NCBI GenBank assembly: GCA_017461225.1
Contig: JAFTYV010000053.1
Location: forward strand, 1-57,027
DNA length: 57,027 nt
Direction: 5' to 3'
Origin: Candidatus Methanomethylophilaceae archaeon
Lineage (GTDB): Archaea > Thermoplasmatota > Thermoplasmata > Methanomassiliicoccales > Methanomethylophilaceae
Part shown: in pieces, positions 41,546 through 49,804 of the stretch
Layout of the letters: the number at the start of each line of letters is the position of its first letter
Position numbering within the stretch: the stretch's first letter is position 1
Notes under the pieces: model-generated
The model's database searches: none
Seen by the model: the letters and a program-made list of their open reading frames with translations, nothing else
Told to the model about the DNA's origin: nothing
Position numbers and translations under genes: made by a program

Positions 41546-42943
41546 TCAGAGGTCGTAGTTCTTGGGGTTGTAGTTGGGGACAGAGTCCTTGTACTCCTTG
41601 GTGCAGTACTCGGTGATCTTGTCGGTGTCGTCGGGGAGCTCCTCGAGGGTCTTGATGATGGACTTGAGGGTGTCGAGCTGCTTGTTGGTCAGTCCGAGCT
41701 CCTTGGTCTCGTATCCGTTGAGGATGATCTTGGCACCGGTGAGTCCGGCTGCCTTTGCCCTGAGGTAGAGGTCGTTTCCGTTCTCTGCGATTGCCTGTCC
41801 GACCTTGTATGCGTTGTCGTAGGCGAGGACGTATGCCTCGGGTCCCCTGGTCCTGTCTGCGTACATGTACAGGTCCCTGAGGGTCTTCTCCTGTCCGAGC
41901 TGGGTCGCGGTGTTCATGAGTGCGGCCTCGTATGCGATGGATCCGAACCAGCACTGGACGGAGGTTCCACCGAACTCGGGGTGGTACTCGACGGACTCGT
42001 TGGACCAGAGGTCGCAGGCCTGTGCGATGAGGTTACCCTGGAGATCGCAGTGTGCGCACTGGCAGTTCTTTCCCTCCTGTGCGGTGGGCTTTCCTGCGAC
42101 GGCCTTACAGATGATTCCCTCGTATCCGCAGTCCTTGTCGGGTCCGACTGCACCGGACTCCCATGCTGCAAGGGTCCTTGCAGCGGAGATGCACCTGGTG
42201 ACTGCGGAGAAGGTCTTCTGGACATCGTTGTCGAGGTATCCGCCGGCCATGAACATGGAGACGTTCGCTCCGGAGCAGTTGGTGTCTCCTCCGGGGATGC
42301 ACTTGTTCTTCTTTGCGATCTCGGAGAACTCGGACCAGACGTAGGTCATGTCGAGGGATCCGAGGTAACCGACTCCGAAGAGGAATGCGGTGATGTCTCC
42401 GTTGGTGACTGCGTAGTCTGCGAACTCTTTTCCACCGACGGTCTCACAGGAGAGGACATCGGTTCCGTTCTCGCATGCGATCTCTGCGCACTCGAAGAGC
42501 TTCTCGGGGTAGCTGCGTCCTCCCATTCCGGGCTTGAGTCCCTCATCGGCCTCACGCTGGTCGGGGATGGTGTGCCTGACTGCACAGTTGACTCCGTACT
42601 CCTCGTGGTACTTCTCGCAGATTGCCTTCTGGCCTGCGACGACGGGACCGGAGAGCTTCTCCTGGTTCATCTGGGAGACCCACTCGGTCTCGAGCTGGAC
42701 GTTGGGGAATCCTGCGGTGACTGCCCTGTTGAGGATGTCCTTGGAGATGTAGTCGACGTACTCCCTCCTGAGCTTCTCTGCATCCTTCTCGGTTCCGGGC
42801 CTGGGTGCGTAGTTGATCTCGGGGATGACGACTCCGGCTCCGACCTGGATTCCGAATCCGTAGGAAACGGGGTGGACTGCCTTTCCGAAGACAAGGTCAT
42901 CTGCGTCTTTGTATGCCATGCTGGTGTATCTTGTAACTGCCAT
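41546..42943 (-). CDS. mtaB: methanol:corrinoid methyltransferase, copy 1
   Basis: 465 residues. MtaB transfers the methyl group of methanol to Co(I) of MtaC. The zinc ligands known from Methanosarcina barkeri MtaB (Glu164, Cys220, Cys269) are matched here by Glu167, Cys223 and Cys272 with identical spacing (56 and 49). ATG 42943 lies 5 bp after the mtaC stop behind GGAGAGTGAT. No in-frame stop; pyrrolysine is not used. A stretch near the C-terminus is identical at nucleotide level, over more than 60 nt, to mtaB copy 2. MtaA, which passes the methyl group to coenzyme M, is not in the window. Confidence 0.97.
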   Translation of the reverse strand: MAVTRYTSMAYKDADDLVFGKAVHPVSYGFGIQVGAGVVIPEINYAPRPGTEKDAEKLRREYVDYISKDILNRAVTAGFPNVQLETEWVSQMNQEKLSGPVVAGQKAICEKYHEEYGVNCAVRHTIPDQREADEGLKPGMGGRSYPEKLFECAEIACENGTDVLSCETVGGKEFADYAVTNGDITAFLFGVGYLGSLDMTYVWSEFSEIAKKNKCIPGGDTNCSGANVSMFMAGGYLDNDVQKTFSAVTRCISAARTLAAWESGAVGPDKDCGYEGIICKAVAGKPTAQEGKNCQCAHCDLQGNLIAQACDLWSNESVEYHPEFGGTSVQCWFGSIAYEAALMNTATQLGQEKTLRDLYMYADRTRGPEAYVLAYDNAYKVGQAIAENGNDLYLRAKAAGLTGAKIILNGYETKELGLTNKQLDTLKSIIKTLEELPDDTDKITEYCTKEYKDSVPNYNPKNYDL

Positions 42944-42948
42944 TCGAA

Positions 42949-43728
42949 TCACTCTCCAATGATGTTGTCCCACTCATCCCTAATCTGCTTCCAGGTGTAT
43001 CCGTCAAGGATCTTCTGTGCGAGGATAGGGGTCTGGGGTGCCTTCTCAGAGTAGATTCCGAGGTCGTAGGAGTTGGCGAAGTCCCTGTTGACTGCTCCTC
43101 CGCATCCCATCATGGGGATCTCGAGGCCTGCGTCCTGGAGTCCTTTCGCGACTGCGGGGAACGCGGTCATGGTGGTGGTCATGAGTGCTGTTCCGGAAAT
43201 GAACAGGGGTTTGACCTCGACACACTTTGCGATGGCGTCGACGACAGGAACATCCCTTCCCATGTCGATGACGTCGTATCCGGAGGACCTCATCATGACA
43301 GCGGCGATGTTCTTTCCGATGTCGTGGGGGTCTCCCTCTGCTGCGTGCATGACGACGGTGGCCTTTGCCTCCCTTCCGCCGGGAACCTGCTTCTCGGCGA
43401 GTGCGATTCCAATCTCCATGGTCTTTGCGGCCATCATGATCTCGGGCAGGTAGTACACGTGCTCTGCGTAGAGCTTTGCAACGACTTCCATTCCTGCAAC
43501 AAGTCCCTTGTTGATGACGTCGAGGGGGTCCCTCTCCTTGAGTGCCTCCATGACGACGGGTCCAACGGTCTTGAACCTCATGTACATGACCTCCTCAGCG
43601 ACCTTGTTGAAAACGGGGTCGGTGGGAAGGAGCTTCTTTGCCATCTCTTCGGGGGTTGCCTCGACCTGGAGGTCGATGTCGTAACGCTTCAGAACTTTGC
43701 TGAAGTCTGCGCCTTTGCTGCTAAGCAT
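42949..43728 (-). CDS. mtaC: methanol corrinoid protein, copy 1
   Basis: 259 residues. An N-terminal four-helix methyltransferase cap is followed by a B12-binding Rossmann domain with EGDPHDIGKN (axial His135), SGTALM and GCGGAVN motifs. It carries the methyl group from MtaB to MtaA and must be reactivated by RamA when cobalt oxidises. GAGGAGATAAAC precedes ATG 43728. Cotranscribed with mtaB. Confidence 0.97.
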   Translation of the reverse strand: MLSSKGADFSKVLKRYDIDLQVEATPEEMAKKLLPTDPVFNKVAEEVMYMRFKTVGPVVMEALKERDPLDVINKGLVAGMEVVAKLYAEHVYYLPEIMMAAKTMEIGIALAEKQVPGGREAKATVVMHAAEGDPHDIGKNIAAVMMRSSGYDVIDMGRDVPVVDAIAKCVEVKPLFISGTALMTTTMTAFPAVAKGLQDAGLEIPMMGCGGAVNRDFANSYDLGIYSEKAPQTPILAQKILDGYTWKQIRDEWDNIIGE

Positions 43729-43742
43729 GTTTATCTCCTCTA

Positions 43743-43759
43743 CAAGTGCGGTGCACTTG
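43743..43759 (-). promoter_or_regulatory. hairpin in the mtaC copy 1 leader
   Basis: CAAGTGC and GCACTTG separated by three bases, a perfect inverted repeat ending about 14 nt before the mtaC start and just upstream of its ribosome site. It lies in the untranslated leader between the TATA box (43783-43792) and the start, so it may act at RNA level or as an operator. Confidence 0.5.
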
Positions 43760-43782
43760 CAACAGTGAAATTCAAGAAGTTG

Positions 43783-43818
43783 TATTTATAATGCTCTATG
43801 GATGGAGATATATCCATA
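43783..43818 (-). promoter_or_regulatory. mtaCB operon 1 promoter with palindromic upstream element
   Basis: ATTATAAATA at 43783-43792 (minus strand) is the TATA box. Just upstream, at 43797-43818, is an inverted repeat with TATGGAT/ATCCATA arms whose core reads GGATGGAGATATATCC on the plus strand. A very similar element sits at the same place before mtaC copy 2, suggesting a shared activator. Confidence 0.6.
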
Positions 43819-44152
43819 CATTTAATTGCATTCATATATAAAGAAAATTGATTATTCTTTAACCAACATTCAACCGTATATATACTTTAGTTAATATTGT
43901 TAATGTTACATCCAACATCATCCAATGAACATCGAACATCATGAATGATAAATTTTATAAATGGTATAATGGGCTCCGACGATCGTCGTTTTTCAGGTTG
44001 GATGTGATGGATGAATCCCGATCCATGCATCCACCCAGAGACAGAACGGGCGATGGACCGGGGACCGTGGGCGCTGTAACCAAACGGACACGGAATCTGA
44101 AAAAGGTAAGAGGTTTGGGTAAGGGGTTTGTTGAACATCAAGTTGTACGACT
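43819..44152. other. intergenic region between the mtaCB operons
   Basis: 334 bp without a gene I can support. The first half is AT-rich and the second is GC-richer. It holds two CATCCAA copies (43909-43915 and 43919-43925), a plus-strand TATA-like ATTTTATAA (about 43951-43959), the palindrome at 43977, TTGGATG at 43998-44004 and TGGATG at 44008-44013. Short open frames exist on both strands but have no ribosome site or recognisable product. A small RNA driven by the plus-strand TATA box is possible. Confidence 0.5.
43977..43993 (+). other. CGACGATCGTCG palindrome followed by a T tract
   Basis: A perfect 12-bp palindrome (43977-43988) followed by TTTTT. Reads as a small terminator on the plus strand, or as an operator; it lies about 20 nt downstream of a plus-strand TATA-like element. 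Confidence 0.4.
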
Positions 44153-45553
44153 TCAGAGGCCGTAGTTCTTCATGTTGAAGTTGGGGACGAGGTCCGCGTA
44201 CTTCTTTGCGCAGTACTCGGTGAACTTGTCGGTCTCCTCGGGGAGAGCCTCGAGCTCCTTGATGACTGCGTTGAGGACGTCCAGCTGCTTGTTGGTGAGC
44301 TGGATCTCCTTGCCCTCGTAACCGCCCTTGATGATCTTGGCTGCGGTGAGTCCGGCTGCCTTTGCCCTGAGGTAGAGGTCGTTTCCGTTCTCTGCGATTG
44401 CCTGTCCGATCTTGTAGGCGTTGTCGTAGGCGAGGACGTATCCCTCGGGTCCACGTGCCCTGTCAGAGATCATGTACAGGTCCCTGAGGGTCTTGTCCTG
44501 ACCGGTTGCGATTGCGGTGTTCATGAGGGAGACCTCGTATCCGAGGGATCCGAGCCAGCACTGGACGGAGGATCCACCGAACTCGGGGTGGTACTCGACG
44601 GACTCGTTGGACCAGAGGTCGCAGACCTGAGCCATCAGGTTACCCTGGAGGTCAGCGTGTGCGCACTGGCAGTTCTTACCCTCCTGAGCGCAGGGCTTTC
44701 CGGCGATTGCCTTTGCGATGGGTCCCTCGTATCCACAGTCCTTGTCGGGTCCGGCTGCGCCGCACTCCCATGCAACAAGGGTCCTTGCTGCGGAGATGGC
44801 CCTGGTGACTGCAGAGAAGGTCCTCTGAACATCGTTGTCGAGGTATCCGCCTGCCATGAACATGGAAACGTTTGCTCCGGAACAGTTGGTGTCTCCACCA
44901 GCGACTGCCTTGTTCTTCTTGGCGATGTCGACGAACTCAGACCAGACGTACTCCATATCGATGGAACCGAGGTATCCGACTCCGAAGAGGAATGCGGTGA
45001 TATCTCCGTTGGTGACTGCGTAGTCTGCGAGCTCCTTTCCTCCCATGGTCTCACAGGAGAGGACATCTGCACCAGACTCACATGCGACCTCTGCTGCCCT
45101 GAAGAGTGCCTCGGGGTATGCGTGGGATCCACCCATGCCGGTCCTCAGACCCTCCTCTGCCTCACGCTGGTCGGGGATGGTGTGCCTGACTGCACAGTTG
45201 ATTCCGTACTCCTCGTGGAACTTCTCACAGATCTCCTTCTGTCCCTCGACGACGGGGGTGGACATCTTGGGGTTACCCATCTGGGAAACCCACTCGGTCT
45301 CGAGCTGGACATCGGGGAATCCGAGGGTGACTGCCCTGTTGAGGACATCCTTGGAGATGTAGTCGACGTACTCCTTCCTGAGTTTTGCGGGGTCCTTCTC
45401 GGATCCGGGCCTGGGAGCGTAGTTCAGCTCAGGGATGACCCTTCCGGCTCCGACCTTGATTCCGAATCCGTAGGAAACGGGCTGTTTTGCGGTTCCGAAA
45501 ACCATCTCATCTGCGCTGCCGTATGCCATTTTTGTGTATCTAGTAACTGCCAT
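44153..45553 (-). CDS. mtaB: methanol:corrinoid methyltransferase, copy 2
   Basis: 466 residues, collinear with copy 1 and very similar. Zinc ligands Glu168, Cys224 and Cys273 are conserved with the same spacing. ATG 45553 is 1 bp from the mtaC stop behind GGAGGTGAG inside the end of mtaC. Differences from copy 1 concentrate in residues 10-25, 90-110 and 135-160. Two isozyme pairs usually allow expression at different methanol levels or growth stages (known for Methanosarcina, inferred here). Confidence 0.97.
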   Translation of the reverse strand: MAVTRYTKMAYGSADEMVFGTAKQPVSYGFGIKVGAGRVIPELNYAPRPGSEKDPAKLRKEYVDYISKDVLNRAVTLGFPDVQLETEWVSQMGNPKMSTPVVEGQKEICEKFHEEYGINCAVRHTIPDQREAEEGLRTGMGGSHAYPEALFRAAEVACESGADVLSCETMGGKELADYAVTNGDITAFLFGVGYLGSIDMEYVWSEFVDIAKKNKAVAGGDTNCSGANVSMFMAGGYLDNDVQRTFSAVTRAISAARTLVAWECGAAGPDKDCGYEGPIAKAIAGKPCAQEGKNCQCAHADLQGNLMAQVCDLWSNESVEYHPEFGGSSVQCWLGSLGYEVSLMNTAIATGQDKTLRDLYMISDRARGPEGYVLAYDNAYKIGQAIAENGNDLYLRAKAAGLTAAKIIKGGYEGKEIQLTNKQLDVLNAVIKELEALPEETDKFTEYCAKKYADLVPNFNMKNYGL

Positions 45554-45554
45554 T

Positions 45555-46337
45555 TCACTCACCTCCAACGATGGACTCCCACTCGTCCCTTATTCTCTTC
45601 CAGTCATATCCTGCAATGATCTTGTCTGCGATCGGGGGAGTCTGGGGTGCCTTCTCGGAGTAGATTCCGAGGTCGAAGGACTCTGCGAAGTCCCTGTTGA
45701 CTGCTCCACCTGCTGCCATGAAGGGCAGGCTGATACCGTCTTTTACAAGGATCTCTGCTGCACGGGGGAATGCGGTCATGGTGGTGGTCATGAGTGCAGT
45801 ACCGGTAACCATGATGGGCTTGACTTCTTTGACCTTGGCAACAACATCGACGACTGCGACGTCCTTACCCATGTCGATGATCTCGTATCCAGAGGACCTC
45901 ATCATAACAGCGGCGATGTTCTTACCGATGTCGTGGGGGTCTCCCTCTGCTGCGTGCATGACGACAGTTCCCTTTGTCTCTCTTCCACCGGGGATCTGCT
46001 TCTCTGCAAGAGCGATACCGATCTCCATGGTCTTTGCGGCCATCATGATCTCGGGCAGGTAGTAGATGTGCTCGGCATACAGTTTTGCGACACACTCCAT
46101 TCCAACAACGAGTCCGTTGTTGATGATGTCAAGAGCCTTGTGGGTCTTGAGTGCCTCTGCGGTTGCGGGACCGACGTCCTTGAATTTCATGTAGAGAACA
46201 CACTCTGCGACGTTCTTGAGAACGGGGTCAGCAGGGAGCATTTTCTTCGCAACTGCCTCGGGGGTTGTCTCGTTCTGAGCCTCAATGTCGTAGCGCCTGA
46301 GGATCGTGCCGAAATCTACACCTTTGTAGTCAATCAT
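45555..46337 (-). CDS. mtaC: methanol corrinoid protein, copy 2
   Basis: 260 residues with the same plan as copy 1: helical cap, then EGDPHDIGKN with axial His135, GTALMTTTMTAF and AGGAVNRDF. AAGGAGGAAACTAA gives a strong ribosome site before ATG 46337. Together with the adjacent mtaB it forms operon 2; the TATA box is TTATATAG at about 46402-46409. Confidence 0.97.
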   Translation of the reverse strand: MIDYKGVDFGTILRRYDIEAQNETTPEAVAKKMLPADPVLKNVAECVLYMKFKDVGPATAEALKTHKALDIINNGLVVGMECVAKLYAEHIYYLPEIMMAAKTMEIGIALAEKQIPGGRETKGTVVMHAAEGDPHDIGKNIAAVMMRSSGYEIIDMGKDVAVVDVVAKVKEVKPIMVTGTALMTTTMTAFPRAAEILVKDGISLPFMAAGGAVNRDFAESFDLGIYSEKAPQTPPIADKIIAGYDWKRIRDEWESIVGGE

Positions 46338-46401
46338 TTAGTTTCCTCCTTTTTGCGGGCTCCGGTTTCCCATTGCCTGCATGTTGAACACCACAAACAG
46401 G

Positions 46402-46436
46402 CTATATAACTCCATTCGAGGATGGTTATTATATCC
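46402..46436 (-). promoter_or_regulatory. mtaCB operon 2 promoter with upstream element
   Basis: TTATATAG (minus strand, 46402-46409) as TATA box, and GGATGGTTATTATATCC on the plus strand at 46420-46436, which matches the GGATGG...TATATCC core of the element before operon 1. The distance from TATA differs by only about 3 nt between the two operons. Confidence 0.6.
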
Positions 46437-46823
46437 AGAGTTTATATACTCAATAATTAACATTAAATACTGTGTATCTTAAATATTGACATTATCAACA
46501 TTTTCTTAATTTTATTAATATATTATAATATATGATATTTAAACAACAAATTTAATTCCTAAAAAGGAAATAATTTAATTAAATTGTATTTTAAGAAAAT
46601 AGTGTACATTTCATGTGGAATAAAATCAGATGTTGGATGTGGGTCCGGAAATATGGATGGATATGATGCACAATAATCCAACCATCCGGCATAAATGAAG
46701 GATGCTGGCCATGGTGGATCGAATGAGACAACCGTGAATTAATATTAAATAAGAAGAAAGGAAGAAAACACGTAGTCATTCCTAAATTTCCAATATCTTC
46801 CCAATGGCCTTTACACCTAAACT
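46437..46823. other. AT-rich intergenic region between mtaCB operon 2 and the ramA operon
   Basis: 387 bp, strongly AT-rich, especially 46440-46610 with runs such as TTATTAATATATTATAATATATG. TTGGATG at 46633-46639, ATGGATGG at 46654-46661 and AATCCAACCATCC at about 46675-46687 repeat the half-sites seen elsewhere. No gene supported. Probably a regulatory region for two divergent, strongly expressed operons; remnants of a lost gene are not recognisable. Confidence 0.5.
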
Positions 46824-46862
46824 CTTCTTTACTATAGAAGAAGAAAGGATATTGCTTATATC
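46824..46862 (+). promoter_or_regulatory. promoter of the G3E GTPase-ramA operon with inverted repeat
   Basis: CTTCTT (46824-46829) and AAGAAG (46838-46843) flank an 8-nt spacer just upstream of the TATA box GCTTATATC (about 46853-46861). ATG 46886 lies about 29 nt from the TATA centre, so the transcript is leaderless. Confidence 0.55.
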
Positions 46863-46885
46863 TTAGATGATACTATGAATCGAGC

Positions 46886-47473
46886 ATGTACGTATACATT
46901 CTCGGTGGATTCCTAGGAAGTGGGAAAACCACATTGTTGATGAAACTCGCATCCATGTACACCAAACGTGGTCTCAAGACCGCATTGCTTGTCAATGAGT
47001 CCGGGGAGATCGGTGTGGATGGTGCCACATTGAAGGCCGAGGGTTACGATGCCATAGAGCTTCCCGATGGTTGCATCTGCTGCTCCCTCTCCGGAACTCT
47101 CCAGTCCGCCCTCAAGAACATCGCCAGGGACATCGACCCCGACATCATCATCGTCGAACCTACTGGACTCGCCCTCCCCCACAAGGTCAAGGAACTTGTC
47201 CACTACGCCATGATCGATGAGGAGGCAACATACATCATCGGTGTGGCAGATGTGCAGAGGTTCGAGGACCTCATCAAGAAGAAGGAACAGTTCTTCAAGA
47301 TGCAGATGTCCGGTGCCGACTTCGTCCTCATCAACAAATGCGACCTGGCCACACCCGAGAAGATCGAACAGATCAAGGCATGGATCCATGAATCCTTCCC
47401 CGAGAAGCCCATTCAGGAGATCTCCGCCAAGACCGGAGAGAACATGGACAAGCTCTACGAGATGATGAAATGA
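46886..47473 (+). CDS. G3E-family (CobW/HypB-like) metallochaperone GTPase
   Basis: 195 residues. Walker A GGFLGSGKTT at 7-16, NESGEIGVD, the GCICCS metal-binding CxCC motif near 64, Glu-Pro-Thr of the G3E switch (VEPTGL near 92), and NKCD for guanine. It is short because it lacks the CobW C-terminal domain. Such GTPases bind Zn, Co or Ni at CxCC and hand it to a target enzyme. It overlaps the His-rich gene and is in one operon with ramA next to the methanol methyltransferase genes, so zinc for MtaB or cobalt handling for MtaC are the obvious targets (inference). Confidence 0.9.
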   Translation: MYVYILGGFLGSGKTTLLMKLASMYTKRGLKTALLVNESGEIGVDGATLKAEGYDAIELPDGCICCSLSGTLQSALKNIARDIDPDIIIVEPTGLALPHKVKELVHYAMIDEEATYIIGVADVQRFEDLIKKKEQFFKMQMSGADFVLINKCDLATPEKIEQIKAWIHESFPEKPIQEISAKTGENMDKLYEMMK

Positions 47474-48180
47474 GTGAGGAGTACAGTTCCATAACCGAGG
47501 CAGGCGGATGTGCCGTCGGCATGACAGGGAAACTGGAATGCTTCAACGGTTCCACCGAGGATAAGTTCGCCAACGCACTCGTGACTGTCGGAGAGTGGGT
47601 AGCCGAGGAATCCGGTGCCCTCCTCGGTCACATCAAGGCCGCCATCACACTTGATGACGGTTCGGGAATGACTCTCAACCTCACCAGCCTCCAATCCGGC
47701 GTCGAGCGCCACGGCTCACTCAGGTCGGAAGGCAAGGTCAACTTCACCTTCATGTGTGCGGTCCTCGACGTCGACGAGGCCGAGCTGAAACACAGGATGT
47801 TCCACGCTATCGACGATTCCGGCATGAAGTACGAACTCGATGAGCACGTCGAATGCCACTGCCATGAGCACCACCATCACCATGACCACGAGCATGGAGA
47901 GGGTTGCACTTGCGGTTGCCACGATCATGAGCACCACCATCACCATGACCACGAGCATGGAGAGGGTTGCACTTGCGGTTGCCACGATCATGAGCACCAC
48001 CATCACCATGACCGCGAGCATGGTGAATGTCACTGTCACGACCATGATCACAGCCACTGCGACCACGATCATGGACATGGCCACGACCACGAGGAGGGAC
48101 ACTGTCCCGCCTGCGAGGCTAAAAAAGGAACCGGTCAGAAGAAATCCCTTCTTGACCGGCTGAGGAGGAAAAAGGAATGA
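47470..48180 (+). CDS. His-rich metal-binding protein
   Basis: 236 residues. The first 125 form an unrecognised alpha/beta domain (EAGGCAVGMTGKLECF...). From about 128 the chain is extremely His-, Asp-, Glu- and Cys-rich, built from a 21-residue unit HEHHHHHDHEHGEGCTCGCHD repeated, then HDHDHSHCDHDHGHGHDHEEGHCPAC and a basic tail KKGTGQKKSLLDRLRRKKE. Start and stop overlap the neighbouring genes by ATGA. It may act as the missing C-terminal partner of the short G3E GTPase, storing or loading zinc, cobalt or nickel (inference). Confidence 0.8.
   Translation: MSEEYSSITEAGGCAVGMTGKLECFNGSTEDKFANALVTVGEWVAEESGALLGHIKAAITLDDGSGMTLNLTSLQSGVERHGSLRSEGKVNFTFMCAVLDVDEAELKHRMFHAIDDSGMKYELDEHVECHCHEHHHHHDHEHGEGCTCGCHDHEHHHHHDHEHGEGCTCGCHDHEHHHHHDREHGECHCHDHDHSHCDHDHGHGHDHEEGHCPACEAKKGTGQKKSLLDRLRRKKE
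47863..47988 (+). repeat. two identical 63-bp tandem repeats plus a partial third
   Basis: Unit 1 at 47863-47925 and unit 2 at 47926-47988 are identical; a third copy diverges after about 30 nt (CACGAG to CGCGAG near 48010). Each encodes 21 residues of the His-rich tail, keeping frame. Prone to copy-number change. Confidence 0.9.
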
Positions 48181-49793
48181 GTTACGGAATATCACTGGAT
48201 ATTGGAACCAGTGGTACCAGGGGACATGCTGTGGACCTCTCCAACGGGAAGATCCTGTCCACTGCAGTCACTGAGTGCCACCCACTCCCCGGTGCGAACA
48301 TCATGGATCACCTTACATTCTGTATCAACTTCGGTACGGATATCGCTCACAAGATCCTGATGGACACAGTCAACAAATTGATCGCCCAGCTGGGTGTGGA
48401 CCTCAACCAGGTCGAAAAGGTCAGTATCTGCGGTAACCCCATCCAGCTCTCCCTGTTCCAGGGAATCCCCGTCGACGATCTCGCATTCGCTGGCGAGAAC
48501 GCCCACAAGGCCAGGGGAATCCAGGAGCAGAAGAGGGACGCAGGAGTCTTCTCCGCTGTCGATGTGGGACTCAACGTCAAGGATGGATGCGAACTCTACG
48601 TACCCCCATCCATCAGGCATGAGATCGGTGCCGACGCACTGGCGATGATGTACAAGAGCGGTTTCCTTGAGGAGAAGGAGAACTGTATGGTCACCGACTA
48701 CGGAACCAACGCCGAGATGGCGCTGAAGATCGGCGACGACATCTACACCGGATCGGCAGCTGCAGGACCCGCGATGGAGGGACAGTCCATCCAGTGCGGT
48801 ATGCTCGCCGGACCCGGAGCCATATCCGACCTCGAGTACGACTTCAAGTGGATCTGCAAGGTCCTCGACGACGACATCATCCCCCAGGATGGAGACAAGG
48901 TCGACTTCGGACTCGACATCATCGAGGAGTACGGACCCATGCGCGGAAAGGCCAAGGGAATCACCGGAACCGGTGTCATCGCCGCGGTATCCGCTGCGAT
49001 GGACGACCACCTCTGGAGGAAGGGAAAGCTCCAGACATCCGATGGAAAGCTCCACCTCCAGGACGGAGTGTTCATCGACTCCAAGGACATCTCCGAGGCA
49101 CTCAAGGCCATCGGAGCCATGAGGGCCGGTCACTTCACACTTCTGGAGCACGCCGGAATCAAGTTCGAGGAACTGGGAATCATGTACATGGCCGGTGCAT
49201 CCGGAACCTATGTCGATGCAGTCAAGGCAAGGGACGTCGGTCTCCTGCCCCCGTCCTGTCACACCATCTACCAGTACGGTAACACCTCTCTGGCAATGGC
49301 GACAGACATCCTGAAGAACCCCGAACTCCTCGATGAGCTCCAGGGAATCGCCAACGGAATCAGGGCAAACCACATCATGTTCGCCGGAGACAAGATCTTC
49401 GAGCAGATCTACATGCAGGAGCTCGCCGTCTGCGATGAGGGAATGAGCATGGAGATGTACAACAGGAACAACGCCATGGTCGGAATCCAGGAACTCCCCA
49501 AGCCCAGGGGCAGACCCAAGGTCCACCGCATGGTCCAACGTGACATCCCCGACCTCGGAGAGAGGGGACTCACCATCCTCCACGACATCGGAACCGTCCT
49601 CAAGGGAAAGATGGATGGATGTACCGGTTGCGGAAAGTGTCAGAAGGAGTGCCCCGAGCAGGCCCTCACAGTCGGTGCCGACAAGGAGATCTCTGTCCTC
49701 ACCAAGAACTGTCTCGGTACCGCCTGCTTCAGGTGCCAGTTCGTCTGTCCTGAGAAGGTCTACAAGTACGACAACCTCAAGCTGACAATCTGA
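48177..49793 (+). CDS. ramA: RamA-type reductive activase of corrinoid methyltransferase proteins
   Basis: 538 residues. ASKHA-type ATPase core (SLDIGTSGTRGHAVDL at 6-21, VTDYGTNAEMAL near 178, MAGASGTY near 340) and a C-terminal 2[4Fe-4S] region, CTGCGKCQKECPEQAL near 482 and CLGTACFRCQFVCPE near 509. RamA reduces Co(II) of methyltransferase corrinoid proteins to Co(I) using ATP. It resembles the Methanosarcina methylamine activase and the methanol-specific MtaX-like proteins; the mta context favours methanol. The start overlaps the His-rich gene. Terminator follows at 49805. Confidence 0.93.
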   Translation: MSYGISLDIGTSGTRGHAVDLSNGKILSTAVTECHPLPGANIMDHLTFCINFGTDIAHKILMDTVNKLIAQLGVDLNQVEKVSICGNPIQLSLFQGIPVDDLAFAGENAHKARGIQEQKRDAGVFSAVDVGLNVKDGCELYVPPSIRHEIGADALAMMYKSGFLEEKENCMVTDYGTNAEMALKIGDDIYTGSAAAGPAMEGQSIQCGMLAGPGAISDLEYDFKWICKVLDDDIIPQDGDKVDFGLDIIEEYGPMRGKAKGITGTGVIAAVSAAMDDHLWRKGKLQTSDGKLHLQDGVFIDSKDISEALKAIGAMRAGHFTLLEHAGIKFEELGIMYMAGASGTYVDAVKARDVGLLPPSCHTIYQYGNTSLAMATDILKNPELLDELQGIANGIRANHIMFAGDKIFEQIYMQELAVCDEGMSMEMYNRNNAMVGIQELPKPRGRPKVHRMVQRDIPDLGERGLTILHDIGTVLKGKMDGCTGCGKCQKECPEQALTVGADKEISVLTKNCLGTACFRCQFVCPEKVYKYDNLKLTI

Positions 49794-49804
49794 AAACACT
49801 AACA

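Noticed and set aside
43941-44165. Small open frame on the plus strand between the mtaCB operons
   Set aside because: No ribosome site, basic low-complexity product, and it overlaps the end of mtaB copy 2; kept only as a possible RNA.
41546-46337. Pyrrolysine-dependent methylamine methyltransferase
   Set aside because: The sequences match MtaB with its Glu-Cys-Cys zinc site and contain no in-frame TAG.
47863-48018. CRISPR-like direct repeats
   Set aside because: The 63-bp units are adjacent with no spacers and encode an in-frame His-rich tail.
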